This document shows, in pieces, positions 43,230 to 60,207 of a DNA stretch of 64,000 bases. The translations under genes were made by a program, and so were the position numbers. Source of the stretch: Ascaris suum (Eukaryota; Nematoda; Chromadorea; Rhabditida; Ascarididae); contig CM024179.1 in NCBI GenBank assembly GCA_013433145.1, positions 186,001 through 250,000 of the forward strand, given 5' to 3'. The notes beneath the pieces were generated by a model, which was given only the letters and a program-made list of their open reading frames with translations, searched no databases and was not told where the DNA came from. The stretch's first letter is position 1. Each line of letters starts with the position of its first letter.

Positions 43230-46200
43230 CAAACTTCGCTCACTTAAGTGCAATTCCCCATTAGATTCTTTTAATTGCTAAGTGCCAAGGCGCTTTTGCC
43301 ATTCGCTGCAACCGAGATTCGAGCCAGTTCTCGAATGTTCGCTTCAGCAAATGAACGTGTTTGAGCTGTTTGAAATGTGCATTTTTATCAAGGTCAGTAT
43401 TTGCTGTTCGCCTGAAACCGTTAAAGCGCAGCAGCTAATATGTTTTTCAAAAGCACACTTTAAATTTCTCGCCTAGTATATCGAAATTTTGCTTATAGAT
43501 CTTATTTATTTCAAATTCTTAGCGATAATATTGTGTCATTATCCGTGAATTCCATCCATTTTTTGTTGTTTATATTTGAAAGTTAATCAAAATTAGTCTA
43601 TTTTCTAACAGTTTATTGATTGATTCACCTAATCATTTACACAACTTCTTTTCACTCTATTGCAAAATTACACTTATTTACAAAATTACGAAATTAATTA
43701 CAATGAATTACACTAAATATTAATTACTAAATTTATTCGCTTAAGAGTGTGTTGCTATGCCGTGAAAATTGCATAGTATTTACTTTTTCAAAGAGGCTGT
43801 CTTGCTTGTCTTAATCGTTAAACACTAAAATTGACGTCGAATAATCTACAACCATTCATATCCAAGTAAAAGAGAGAATCATTAGCGAGCAAGATCCCAA
43901 CGTAAATAGGTGAAACAGAAGCTTAAGTTATAATAGCATTAGAAAACGATCATGTGCCAATTATAGTGAAAAAAAGCAGTAGGACAAAATGAGAAGAGTA
44001 TGAAGAATGGAGAGGGTGAGAGGCAGGAAAACAGGAGGGAATGCAGTGATGGATATGATTTTATATAGAGCGCAAAGGCATCGTCAGGTTCAGCGCTTTT
44101 GAAATTTTCAATGATTTATTTTGAGCGCTTTTTTGGACTATTTAATTTCTCATTATACTCATTAATCATACGTTTTGCAGTTAATATAGCCTCGAGCTTG
44201 GCCGATGGTTGTAATCTTCGGAGTTAATATTAGCCTTGCGCCTCGCCAACGGTTGCTATTGTTGTTCCTTGTTTTAAGAGATAGTGCAATAGAGTGCAGT
44301 TATTTGCACATTCGTTCCGTTATATTCATCGTTTAAAATCTCTTTATTTTGTTGTAGTAGTTCTGCGGTCAGATATTTAAGTATTTTGCGTTGTATGCCT
44401 CCTCTTTATTAACAAATGATGCACCGATTCGGTTGATAATATCTTCATACTAGTCCTCATTTATTCAGAAATCTTTATCATTCATCGACCAATTGCGTGA
44501 AAGCACACCTTGAAATTTACTAATTTAAAAAGTGGTATTTTTGCAATTTTGGAAATCTTGTCTTCCCTTTTTGGTAGGTATTGAGCTGTAAGTGATGAGA
44601 ACGAGCGGAGTAAGAGCAAACAATTTGAAAGCGAATTAACAAAATGTCCACTTAGGTTTATTTTCCAGGTTTTCAGAGATATGTTTTCCAGAAATCAGTC
44701 TGGATTTTTCTTAGAATGTCTTTTATTTTGCAAACTGGATGAGGATTGCGAAGAATTACTGCATTAAAATATGAGGAAGAATTATAATCGTGTCGAACGC
44801 AATAATCCGAATGATATTCTGGCACCTACTCAAGTATAAGGTCTTTACGGTTATGCAATGTAATACAACTCCGTAGGACCTCGAGCCCTTTTCTAGACAT
44901 AGTTAGAAAAAATGGTGACGCAAACTATGCTTAAATAAAAGGGGAAGTGGAATCCGTTTAAAATGTGATACATCAATGATAAATTACTTGTGAATGCGAG
45001 ATGACAAATGATGGCAGCTATAAAGCATCTTTATCTAATCCTCTTTTAATTACTTCATATAAATGTGATGTGACAATTTTGCTTAGATTGCATTTATACG
45101 TTTGTATTTATGCTTAGATTGCATTTTTACACACTTACAATTATACGCTAGTTTTATTCGTTAGTATGTTGCGGTGCCTTTTTTCCCATTAAAGAGATTT
45201 GTGATCGAATGATCATTTAAAATATCAAAAATTTCTACAGATAAAATGGCATATCGATAATCAAATTTCACAATTTTTCTAGAGGTTTTCACTTCTATTA
45301 CGAATATTTTAGTTAAGGAAATTTGTATTGTGTGCTTTGATCAATATTCTTTAATGGCACTCATAATCGGCATTGGAACTTCTTTGCGAGGATTTTAGTA
45401 CAACATGAATATTTATATGATTTTCTTCGAAAATTGAATGCTCCATGAACGGTTTAGCTGTCGAAGAAATGATATCGATTTAACTAGCCGTTAACGAGAG
45501 AAGAGACTTCTCGAAACCTATTTGCTCAGAAAGCTATGAACAATTTTATATCTATTTTACTCACGCAATATGCTCATCCCTCATTCCCTCACTTCTTCTT
45601 CTCCCTTCTTTTCTTCTTTAGTGGAGGACTCTTCTCTCTCTTCTTTTTCCCTTCCGAGAGGGTCGTTCGCCTCTGCTTCTTCTTCTCAGAGGGTGAATCA
45701 TTTCAATATGATGCATAATGCACGTCTATTGAGGCATAATGTCATATAATTAGTTAAAAATGTTTTTAATTCCATTCTGAGGATTATGTCGCTTTGTGTC
45801 CGGTGATATTGACATAAACTAGTGTAATTACAGCAAGATGATACTCTCAATGGATAATGCCATCTTAATAATGGGAAGCTGTACTTTGTTTGCTATTCAC
45901 TCACTTCGTTTATATATTTCGATGGAACACAATGCTTCTACTTCTATGCAATATTGTAATTAGGTAATTGATCTATCTATGCTTTATTACGCTATGGCAA
46001 ATTCGCATATTCCAATTAGGTTTACTTAGAGAAAATCGCCTACAGAATCAGCGCAAAAACAAGATGGCCGGCCTTGAACCTTTCTGAAATTTAAAGAAAT
46101 TCTAAAAGAAACTTGTTCGTGTAAATCAATTTCTAAATTGCTCCGACTCATCCTTTTATGCATTAATACCTCAATAATCTGCCACTATATTTTATTACAT

Positions 46201-49200
46201 TGTTGTGTTTTGTCATGAAAATGACGCTAAATTGTTTCTTCATCGACTATATTTCGAAAATTCTCACTTGTATTTATACAAGATCTCGCAAATAAACTTT
46301 TGTTTTTCGTTTGTACGAAATTTAGATTTAATTCGGCACTACTATTTTTGAACTTTCTGCACTTTTTGCGAATATTTTTCATGATTTATTGCACGATTTT
46401 TATATAATTGATTATTAGCTCAACTTTGTAGTTCGATTTGCCGATAATGAAAACGTCTACTGTAGGCTTTATTTCTTTTGCATGCATTTCCAGCGTACAA
46501 TTTGAGACCTTTATGTTTCATTCGTCGCTTAATGATTTACTTCACGCGTATAAGAAGTTTTTCGTTATCTATGAATCAACTAAGCAAAAATTATTGATAG
46601 GTAAAAATCAAGGTAAATCCTTTTAATTCTTGCTTAAGGCTTTCTACGACAATTGAAGGCAAATATTTAATTGTGCTCTTAAATAATGTAATATTATATC
46701 TTTTTTTCGTAATTCATTGAACTTTGTTGCATATATGTTATTCTTTCGATTTACCATGGTAACTTTAATTTCACAGTCAAAATGCTTCAAATATAGAAGC
46801 TATTGCATTCTCGTTTAATTAATTAGTGCAATTATTTCCCTATGGTTTCACAAAAATATTTTTTCTCAACATTCTATTGCTTTGACGTATTCTTTCTGAA
46901 CTCAGTTGGCGTAGGAAGAAAATCGTACTTCGTCAATATATGACCAATGGCATTTTATTTCGCCCAACTTTGAGAAGGATAATCAATTCAAGAAAAGGGG
47001 TCGTTTCCTTTCAGAGAAGTTTTTTTTGACGATCTATTTTCTCCATTTTAATAAGCAGAGTATTCTATCAAAGAGGGATTTTCTATTCTTCTAGCTCTAG
47101 AAAGAGAGAAGTGCTCTTCAGTAGAGGCGCCTATCGGAGTTGAATTGAGCAACATGCATATACGTTCATGTTAATTTATAATAAGTGTTTATCATTCATC
47201 TCATGAGAAGGAAATTTAAGTTTTATTTATTATTTCCCTTCTTAAATTGTTCTGTTTTCATAATTTATGAGCAAGTTCTCTCCAATTATTTTATTTCTGT
47301 CTCGTTCCTTATAAATGCAACGTATTGTGTAATGTACATTTTATTTTTTAGCAAATAAATCAGTCATATCACAGTCATAAATTCGGTTTTGTTTTATCAA
47401 GTATTTATTTATAAATCGCTTACTCAACTCACATTCTGGCATCGAAAATTGCTATCGCTCTAAAAAAACTCAACGGTTTGATCTTTTTTTGGATTCGTTG
47501 TACAATGCGATATTTATAACTGATTTCAGTATAGCAATTATTAGCTGATTCACTTCATTTCATAGGCTTATTTTCATCGTTTCCAATTTAACAACTTTCT
47601 GTGTTTTTAGAATTATCTGCATAACCGGGAGCGTTCAATATTCATAGACTGCAACACCCGATCGGATAGGGAACATTTTAAACAAAAGCAATCTTGAGGT
47701 ATTTTAAGCATTCGATTCTATACACCAGTCTCACGTGCTAATCGAAGAATCCTTACACTCACCCATCATCCACAAGTAATCCGAAACCAGTGCTAGCAAA
47801 AACAAACTTTACGTCTTCTTTTCGCGATTAGATTTCCTCTGACACAGCAGCAGGTTTCCCGTTCGATTGCAAGCGTTTCCTCTTGCAATCTCTTCTCTTT
47901 GTTCTTCTTTCTGTTGTTCCTTTTTTATTAGTTTCCTTTTATGCTTTACTGTAGTCTTGAATAAGTGTGCCTGAATCACTTTTCATTATGATATTTATGC
48001 AATGTAAAATTCATCAATGAGAATGAAACGAAATTTTTAAGCGAAAACGGTACATTGAAACATTTTCTTTGCATTTTGAATAGTTTAAAATTAAATACAT
48101 ATGCAGATTACGCAGGCGAAAATTGTACGGCGAGGGACGTCATGTCACCCATCCAACGCCGATTTTTCGGCCATGTTTTGTTAAATGCGGAGCGATAACG
48201 AACGAGATCTCATGCAAGCGCCAAATTATATGGCGTAGTGCCGTAAACATAGGGCTCTGTGTCCCATGTATGAGGCCATGAGTTTTTTCTTATTCCAGAA
48301 GCCTTCTTCACACAAAAAGCATTTTGTTCTTCTTTGTATCAGGTAATATGCATCTAACATCTACCTTGTAATTTTGGTCTGATATGCCTTTTATGGCCCT
48401 CTTGCCATGAACTGCATGCGAGCTAGTTCCACTATGAAACTTGCACAATTCTTACAGCTTGCTCTGGATGTGCTGGACACATGCCTCTAACAGCATATTA
48501 GTCGAACGACTCAGATCACACTCTTTTTAGTGTAAAGAAAAAATAAACCATTCCTTCACTTCTTGCTGGCAGCCGGCTGTGGCATCAAACTATTGAATAC
48601 CTCGTTTCTTGCAACAGTAATTTCATTTGTTTGGAACTTAATGCATTGTTACTGCTCCAAGCTTTTGTATTTTGATTCAGCAAAGTAATGCTGCTGTAGT
48701 AGTTTTCCACCGTAAATTTCTCATGAAGGCTTCTGAAAGCTAAAATTGTTGATGCATTTTATTGGCGCTGTCTTAATTTTTACTGTCGAATAGCGCCAAA
48801 ATGCTACAGGTATAGATAATCAAGAGTTATCTTTACTGCTGAATGTTTATGAAAAGAGTGATTTTTAAATGAAAAAAGATTTGCTACGTTAGAGAGAGGG
48901 TTTATGGAATGCTTTATGGTATTGTAGGCAAATTTTCTTCTAATTTCTTCATTCAGTACATGCTGTAATCATTTTGTGGTTTAATCTATTTTCATTTATA
49001 AAAGTTTTTAAAGCATTATTTATTTGTAAAGATTTTCTCAGATTTCTTCGTTGATTTTTTTTTTGGTATACTTTTATGGTAGCTCAGATTCTATAAAATG
49101 GATTTGTGATTTGATGCGGAATCGTGCAAAAATAATGATGCCTCTCTAGCAAGCGATTTAGCATGCACAGATCAAATTTCATCGATCATTATGATTGTTC

Positions 49201-49840
49201 TTTAAATGACGTAAATGGTGGTGGTTAGATTAGCGCTCTTCTGGTCAACTAATTTAAAAAATCGGTGTATGTATGTAATCGAATTAACAGTATTCGATTT
49301 GGCATTTTTTTAATAGCGTTCAAGTCATTTAACGAGGAAAATTCCAGAAAGATAGCTCCCACTGACAATCAGTAAAGGCCATTGCGAGTTCATTAGCTCT
49401 GCATACTTACCGTTCCCCATTTTATGGGCCTAGGCTTTATAAGAACTCATATCTTCCAAACTTCGAAAGTAGTTTGTAAATAATATTGGAGGAGTTTCAA
49501 ATATAAAAGAAACTGTACATGATGGAATGCTGTATGTGTGCCGATTATAGGAAATTCGGACGCGATATTTCGATTAAATGATATCTCTGCTATGCTAATA
49601 TGCCCACAACCATTGTAGTATTCTACTGCTTTTTGCTTTGATCAAATATTGGCTGAAAAAATGTAGTGCAATACGACTATGAATTGTTATGTGTTCCATT
49701 CCATTCGGATTTAAACCCTTTCAGTGTGTGTTTTATGTTATCTGCGTTCGCTCCATAACGAAAAAAAAAAAACGTTAATTAAGCTCAAAATATGCAAAAG
49801 TTAAGTCGTTTAGAGCAGAAATGTGTGAAAGAAAACTCTG
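43230..49840. other. AT-rich gene-poor stretch with periodic T runs
   Basis: No supported gene. Much of this region consists of T-rich sequence in which runs of three or more T recur at about 10-bp spacing (clear at 46340-46410). A GC-richer patch lies at 48110-48270 (TACGGCGAGGGACG, CCAACGCCGATT) and could be a repeat relic. Short frames (45536-45718, 46438-46626) lack motifs. Confidence 0.4.
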
Positions 49841-49846
49841 CTGAAA

Positions 49847-52567
49847 ATGAACGAAACATCTATCAACGCTACGATTTTGTCTCAAAAATTCGCCATCGCA
49901 TCTCTCAATTTCACCGATGCCGAAATACTACACGATGAGAAGAATTTCATACAGGTTTTTTGCTACATAATTTCTATGCATAAGCTTTGATTGTTGTTTA
50001 TCGATCACTGCAATATTCTCTTCATAAAATAGCTAACAACTCTATTTGTTCCTTTTCAAACACCCGATCTTTCTCTTTTTTTTTCATTTCCCATTCAAAA
50101 AAAAACGAATTCTTATTCTCATATTTCAGTTATCATCGATCCCACCTGCAAGTACCAAGAAAATGGAAACGCATAGATCCAGAGGCAACCGGTTTCTTCA
50201 TTGTATTGGGACGTCACAGAATTTCTAGAAATAAAATCTTATCTTTTCTGCTTTGATTCTATTTGCCGTATGTTTTTATGAAAAAAAAAACGATTGGATA
50301 GTGTGCCAATCATTCATTTCATACAACTATTGAATACTTAATAGGATACAAGTTAACGATTACTTCCATAGCATTATAAAGAAAGTTTTACGGTATCGAA
50401 TATCGAAATTAATTGTTGGATTACTAGAGGAGCACTAAATGAATAGCATCCATAAACCATTATAACACGAGAAAATACCCATATATCGTTCTCGATATAC
50501 GAACGTATTGAACGAAGCGCTCATTTATGAGTTAACATCAAACATAGTAGTTGTTGAGTTCCTTTAATTACAAGACCTCATGAAACAAAGAATTAAAAGT
50601 AAAGTTGTAATAAAGCAACTAGTTTTGCTAGTTCAAAAAATCAATTAAACGTTGAAACAAATATTTTGATGATATGTTATAGCGTTTAAAGTTGCTTTCA
50701 GATGATACCCATAGGGGTTGTTCTGTGTATTCTAATATTGGCATGCGTTATCGGTAATTTTTTTGTAATTGTTGCTATTTTAATTGAACGCGATTTACGC
50801 AGCCGACCACAATACTACTTGATATTTTCACTAGCTGTCGCTGATCTTCTTGTGAGTTCAAAACATTCTCCTTATTTATTCAATTCCCAAATTTTGTTTC
50901 TTATTGCATTTTAATTGGATAGACAGTCATAGCATGCTGTTCAGGAAATAGAATCACAGGATATAAGATATGTTTATTAAATCCTCTGAATATAAAATCA
51001 ATTATATAGAGCGTTATAGAATGGATAGATATGATGTTCAATTATGGTAATTATGATGATGCTGCGAGCTGTACTCTTGGGTCGCCTCAATTTTTTCGTC
51101 GTCTTCATTCAAATCTCGTTCGTCGAATAAAGCTGCAGAATTCCATTTGCACTCTATATATACAATTTTAAAATGAACTGAATTTTCATTGAAATGGAAA
51201 AACGAAAAAAATTCTAGCAATCTAATCGTAATCAAACGTCATATTGTAGAATATATTCATATATGCTTAAGCAGAATGTTTCGTGGTATATTTAGGTTGA
51301 ACATTATGTACCGTTTTGTACTTATCTGATAATGTACTCCATAAAAAGGAAGCATTTCATTTATTCTCTTAACAAAAAATTCTGCAACTTTGAGACCTAT
51401 TCAGAATTTATTCTCTATGGATGCTTGATATTTTTGTTTAGGAACAGCTAAGTGTTGTTGATCATTTGGAATGAAGCGAGGATGAAGTTTAAATCAGATT
51501 GTATGATTCACACGTGGAGAGGAAACTTCGAGGTTTTGTTTCATATAGTAAGGGATTTTCGAAATAAGCAGCTTTTTTTGATAGACCGGATTAAATATTA
51601 TAACCGGATTAAATATCTTACAATATTATATCGATATAAATTCTAGAAATGGCCGGAAAATTCTCCCCCCAATGTAATGCTAGTTCTATAAATTCTTTGG
51701 TAGTTTCCGGTATTGCTTGCATAATGGGCATCTAGTAATTAGTAGCAAGGTCAGGTAGATTTCCGCTAACAATGGACTAAAAAAATTTTTAAACTCTACT
51801 TTTTAAAGGTTGGATTAATAGTAACTCCGCTTGGGGCATGGTCAACAATTGTGCAAGCATGGACGCTTGGAGTTACACTTTGTGACTTCTGGATCAGTGT
51901 TGATGTGCTTGTATGCACCAGTTCTATTCTACACCTGGTTGCTATAGGTTTGCTATGTGTTTTTCCAGCGTTTGTAACATTCTGTAGCATTATTCTCTGA
52001 GAGCAGTTCGTTTTCGAAGGGAAGAAAAGGAGGAGGGAGGGGAATAACAGCTTCTTGTCGAATATTTATTTATTTTATCGAATAATTGAATCTTATTGGA
52101 TTCTGGTTGATATTATGATCAAAGTAAATTTGAAGGTAAATGTAGTTCCACGAATCAAGCAAAAAAGTTGTAAACTCCTAGATTTTTTCGAAAATTTCGG
52201 GAAGTTGTTTTTGGCAGATTGCTTCTCTTCATCTCCTCTAAAGAGCGACACAAAGTAATCATTATTTTGGTAACCTGCATAACCTAATAAACATATCTAG
52301 CACAGCCATGAATTATTTCAATAATAAAAATATATTTGTCATATATAGACGAAGCGGTTTACAGCATTGGATCGATACTGGAGCATAACAGATATTTGTT
52401 ATGTGCAAAATAGAACACCACGTAGGATATTCGGAATGCTTGGCACTACATGGATTGTATCACTATTGATTTCACTAGCACCCATTCTCGGATGGAAAGA
52501 TCGCGATTTTTTTGATCGTGTCGAGAAGCAACGTGTGTGCTTAATTAGTCAACAAATTAGCTATCAG
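49847..52567 (+). CDS. ser-4: 5-HT1-like biogenic amine receptor (SER-4 type), 5' exons
   Basis: A rhodopsin-family receptor of the plasma membrane, most like invertebrate Gi/o-coupled serotonin 5-HT1 receptors. Four exons join in phase: 49847-49954 (36 codons), 50702-50851 (50), 51809-51947 (46 plus G) and 52365-52567 (CA plus 67). Exon 1 starts after an in-frame TGA and carries three N-glycosylation sequons (NET, NAT, NFT). Residues 37-86 are TM1 (N55 in VIGNFF) and TM2 (LAVADLL, D84). Residues 87-133 hold TM3, with the disulphide Cys111 and the amine-binding Asp118 (SVDVLVC). DRYWSITD (135-142) is the DRY motif, and NRTPRRIF is loop 2. TM4 has W162, and loop ECL2 has GWKDRDF and Cys191 (CLISQQISYQ). 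Exon 3's acceptor (TTTTTAAAG) is unusual. The gene is incomplete: TM5-7 were not found downstream. The amine receptor class is certain; the SER-4 assignment is probable. Confidence 0.85.
50130..50235 (+). other. Coding-like segment in receptor intron 1
   Basis: Within the first intron of the amine receptor, a GC-richer segment is open on plus and reads VPRKWKRIDPEATGFFIVLG, then RHRISRNK. No clean acceptor and donor pair surrounds it. It could be an alternative exon or an old insertion, and is probably not translated with the receptor. Confidence 0.2.
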
Positions 52568-53674
52568 GTTTGAAAGCAAGTTTCAATTGGTCAATTTTTT
52601 TATTGTTCTATTTATGAAGCTTCAAACTACACTCTTTAACAGGCTCTCCATATCGAAATAGATCGCTTATTTTATAGTACTTCGATTAATTTTTGGACTG
52701 ACTCGAAATAGAGCTGAACAGGATATTGTATTCAAACAGATGTGCTAATTCTTTTATCACTTCGTATTTCTTTACTTTATGGAAGCTTGCTGACGAATGT
52801 ACAGATGACCTTTCCTCGCTGATCACGGATATCCGCTTCCTGCATTAGCGGCAATGTTTTATTTATGCTATGAGCTCTAGTAATTTAGTTATAAGTACCT
52901 ACTGGATTCTCTATAATTTATCGTATAAAATGCAGCTTTATTTAGTATACTGGGGATAAGATCGTTTCCAGTGTGAAGTGTTATTGCCTTAAATTTTTCA
53001 ACATGAGGATATTGAATCTTATATAAAGCATTACATATACAGATCTTACTATATATGGTGTACACAACCACCGCGATGAACAACTGGAGAGGTGATTCGT
53101 TAACTCACAAATTAATCAACTACCTTTCAAATCTTAGAATGAGCAAAAACTATCAGAGCAATTGTTGTTGTGAATTTTATGAATTCATTGACATATTTGC
53201 CCATGCATAGCTGCTAATAATAATTATTAATGAAAATTAGTGAGAGGTAAATAATGTGCGCCTTTCGCAATTTCTCGTAAAGAATTCTGCATAATCACAA
53301 AATCTGTAGAAAATTGCGCCAAGGTGATATCCTCTACTGGGGCGTCGATTGGTTCCCTTCTTTTTTTGCTGCTGGTTTTCAGAGCAGTGCAGTGATTAGT
53401 GAATATTTTCTGCAAACTGTTAAGTGATATGCAAATACTAATAAAATGCTTATATAGATAGCAAAAATTCTAACCAATATTCGATAATATTTATGCTTTT
53501 AATTTAGAATTCAACGCATTGTTCTAAGAAATAGTCTGGCAAACTGCATATAAAAGTGTAAATAACTCTTGCTGCAGTAACTTTTCTCCACTTCTCGTTT
53601 GGAAATTCGTGAATTAAAAAAATGCAGTCCAAACAATGCTATCACTGATTGATATGTTAAAAAATTATTTGCAG

Positions 53675-53726
53675 TATTTTTCGGAAAAATTCTCGGAAAT
53701 CTCCGAGACGTTCAACAAGCGAAAGA
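53675..53726 (+). other. Candidate micro-exon downstream of the receptor
   Basis: A 52-bp segment has an excellent acceptor (AATTATTTGCAG) and an excellent donor (AAGA/GTAAGT). All three frames are open; one reads YFSEKFSEISETFNKRK and another is Ser/Arg-rich (RKNSRKSPRRSTSER), like a third intracellular loop. It could belong to the receptor only if a TM5 exon lies between 52568 and 53674, and I did not find one. Confidence 0.3.
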
Positions 53727-54062
53727 GTAAGTTAAGCAGCACTCGATTTAGTTGTTCTATTCACTAAATCCCTCAGGGGCACTCTTTGGTTAACTTTTTT
53801 GGCTTGCTTCGAAAAAAAATTAATCTGATGCATCGACCGAAAACGTTGACTCCAAGCATCACCATGGAGAAAAGTTTATCCCTTCCATGCATATTTAGAG
53901 AGTCATCTACGCAGAAAATGAAATTATCTTTTTTCACGTTGTGTCACATGAGGACAAGCGTCCCTTCTCAAATCACCATTTTCAATTTCCGCAGCTTTTT
54001 TAAACCACTTATTAGGGGCAGATATAAAATAAATATTCCGTATAATACTTACGTCTTTCCAC

Positions 54063-54212
<150 letters not shown>

Positions 54213-54453
54213 CCTGTGTACATTTTACGGTTAACAAATTATACGGACATTGAATAACATGAACAGCATATAGGAAGTGTTAGACATAACAAACATATGT
54301 TTTATAAACAAAGATATATTACAAAGATATATTTGTTGTCATACCCAACAATTCATAGGGGCCAAAGTATTGCATTTCGTTTCTATCATTTTGCAGTACG
54401 TTGCAAAAAGTACTCGTTCCGATTTCTCTGTTTGTAACATTACGACGTAACAC

Positions 54454-54519
54454 ATCACTTTCTCTATTATTAGCAGCTTTATTCGAATCACTTTTTCTAT
54501 TATTAGCAGCTTTATTCGA
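54454..54519. repeat. 33-bp tandem duplication
   Basis: Two adjacent 33-bp copies starting ATCACTTT and ending AGCAGCTTTATTCGA, with a single difference. It is a recent local duplication with no gene attached. Confidence 0.85.
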
Positions 54520-57255
<2,736 letters not shown>

Positions 57256-57599
57256 TTCCTTATTATATTCACAAAATGCTTCAGCATCTTTAAAAAAAAG
57301 CTGCGGAAAACGAGGCAACGAATGCGAAATCGTTTATGCTTTTCAAATGAAGAATTACCTGCTTACATTTGTCTACATCAACAAGCTCCTACGTTGAATG
57401 GACTAGAAGCAATAGTATAAACCTGAAAGCGTTTTATGCCTTCTAATCCACCATATTTACAGGACCTTATATCCGGTATTAGAGCTGTATTCAGCGCTGC
57501 AAGATGCCCATGCATTTCTGTCACCTATTGAAATATCCGTCACTTGCACGACGAAATCCACTGCCCGGCGAAGTCGTAACATTAGTGTACCGCATCTGA

Positions 57600-59880
57600 G
57601 ATTACAAGCTTATGGCGATAAACATAACAGAGAAATCAGAATATATTTTTATCTATATACTTTTTTATATCTTATCTGAGGACAAATTATGTCCTCCCAC
57701 CTACCTTGGCTATGGGGGTGAAAAATTTATTGGCGGAGATATGCCTTCGGCCACCTACATCCCCTCTTTCCTCAGGATCCTTCTCATCCAGTGAACTGCG
57801 AAACCTCGCAGTAATGACGGTCCGTGGTGTAAAGACATCGCACCTCCGCAAGGGTTCACGCATCATGCAAACATCGTGTGTTCTTCGTCCAAGGGGTTGT
57901 AGAAGAAACCCTTTACAAGCTCTGTAGGGAGATACAACGAACTCTGACAGTACTCAGTGGCCGCATTCTCGATCGCAGATAAAAGCTGTGACTATTCATT
58001 TACGGTATGACCTCTGCATGACCTTGCTCAGTAACTTCTATCCTCACTCTCCTTCGAAAAAAAATCTTTCTTACTTCTCAACAAATCCATTCATCCCATC
58101 ATGAAACATGAAATTTTGTTTCTTTCATATATTTGAAACGCCGCATTATTTTTTGTAGCTTAGCTAAACTGTGAGAAAATGTCTCCAGTACTCTCGATGA
58201 ACTCACTCCTCTGATGAATTTTCCCTAAAATCTTTGGGATTAATAACTCTGAGGTTATATCTGAACTAGTACGCATGTCATCCATCGAACCACTTCCAAG
58301 ACAAGTTGGAGAGCGCGGGAGGGGGAGGGAGCAAAAGGGAAAAAGCTTACAGTAGAAGCCAATCCCAACTTGCAAAGTAAGCAAGAGCAAAGCAGTCTCC
58401 ATAGGCCTCGATGAGAAATTAACCAAAACTCAGGCTAGAAATAACTGAAGAAGATAACAATATACAAATGCTTAAATTTCGTACGACTCTTTCAAAATTT
58501 CTGCTCAAATTTTAAGCATTATAGCCCAAAATGTCATCCGTGGCTGAAATCAGTATGTAGCGATCGTTTGGTTTGCCTCTTCCAGCGAGGGGCCCATGGT
58601 AATGATTATATAATCCGCATAAATCATTGCACCATAGATTCCTCAAACGTATTGCAGTGACACCATAGAGCAAAACAAACCTTTCTTTACGGTCTATGAT
58701 CCAGTAGTTGTTTGATTTGCAGCTGAAGTCACGGGTTTTGACAATCTTATTTATGATGCGAGTGAAAATGAATAGTAAGGAAGTTCGTTGAATAAGATTA
58801 TATGAACTTATGCGGTGAACGCCATATTACATTCACTGATTTAATAAACATTTGTAAATATAATTTCTCGCGAGATCCGATGATAAGGAAGCAATTCGGT
58901 GCGTTTCGCATGCTTAAAATGAACAAATACGTAAACATCGCTGAAGATGGAATTTCCGCAAATCAACTTGTGAGAGAAAAAGGAACTACTTAAAGATAAA
59001 AATGAATTACCTAAGAGAAGTCGAAATTAATGCGCTATTTCAAATTCAATCGATATATATGTTTTCATTTTTGAGCATGTTTTCAACCATTTTATTGACA
59101 AAATTAGAGCTCTTCAAAAACGTTCTTTACGAGTGAAATTAGTGGAATTGCTCTCCTAGATTATTGAAACAAAGTGTTTCAGTTTAGTGCCACCAGCATT
59201 TACATGTTTTGATGCTTTCTACTTGTGCATTACCAGTAAGCTATCAGTATTTGGGGCAATGACTGAACGCTATCGTATCGATATACCCACGTATTGTAAG
59301 CTATCTGTATTGTTTGTAACCTTCCCCACCACCCCCCCCCTCCCACGTTTCTCTTGCATTATCCGCACTATTAGCACTTTCACTGAGCCACTTTAGAGAA
59401 AAAAATGGAACGGAGAGAACTGAAATGAAATATGTATGACGCAATCAGCAAAACGAAAACTTTCAGCGTCAGCCGTAGTCCGGGCGTTGGGTTTACGGCC
59501 TTCCCGATCGACATCTGCTGGTAGAGTTGTGTGCTTAGCCTAAGCGGGTTTATATTCCATAAATCTCATAGCCATACTGTGCATGTTTAAAAAAAACAAA
59601 CGATACCAGACAACTGGATCCCATAACACCGGCCCTGGCCCTCGGGTTTTTGGTTCGAAGTTGCATGTTTTTGGTTCGCAATTGCGTGAGACAGATGTTT
59701 GGTCTCCGCATGCGCGCGCATTACTCCAGAATGACGTTTGATGAAATGACCACCTACGATGCGCAAACTTTTGTTTTTTTGAACGTAAAACTGTTTCGTT
59801 TAATTCGCGTACTGGTATGTCACCTTGTTGGCACATGGTGTGTTTTCATACGCGAGCGTGGTATGTTGACTTGGGGTCGA
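57600..59880. other. Mixed stretch without a supported gene
   Basis: A GC-richer block at 57680-57930 is open on both strands and looks like a decayed repeat or exon island. At 58802-58993 the plus strand is open for 63 codons (KYNFSRDPMIRKQFGAFRML) without clear splice sites or family. A C10 run lies near 59332. The remaining sequence shows nothing I can name. Confidence 0.3.
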
Positions 59881-59883
59881 CGC

Positions 59884-60207
59884 ACTTAGCCACAAGCGCA
59901 GGCGCACGAGAAAATTGGAGAGAGACCGCGCGCGTCTTCGGAGAGCGGCCCGGTAGTGGTCACTCGCCAATAAAAATATTGCAGTAAATATGAAAATATA
60001 CCGTAAGGAAACAAAATATGACGCGCGAGTGAAAAAAATTGCACGGTCACCGATATATAAGGGCCTATAAGTGTATAAAGGAACAAGACTTGGGAAGACT
60101 GGCTAGGAACATTTTAAAGATTATTGAATGCTCTATCAAAATCATTAATAAGCTGAGACAAAAACAAGAACTTTTCTATAAGATCAATTTCTTATGCGAC
60201 GTGCAAT
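59884..60207 (+). repeat. Left terminal inverted repeat of composite element
   Basis: It starts ACTTAGCCACAAGCGCA and runs through GAGAGACCGCGCGCGTC, GGTAGTGGTCACTCG, AATATACCGTAAGGAAACA and GCTCTATCAAAATCATTAAT to CAATTTCTTATGCGACG. It is the inverted copy of 63098-63347, with an extra ~70 bp in its middle (about 60025-60105) that the right copy lacks. Confidence 0.9.

Noticed and set aside
57860..57930. Minus-strand GFFYNP word resembling an insulin B-chain end
   Set aside because: No surrounding cysteines, signal peptide or A chain; the frame stops soon after. Chance match in a probable repeat.
59884..60086. Open frames reaching into both inverted repeats (59886-60086 minus; 63260-63522 both strands)
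   Set aside because: They are explained by the inverted repeat itself, which reads the same in opposite orientations at both ends.
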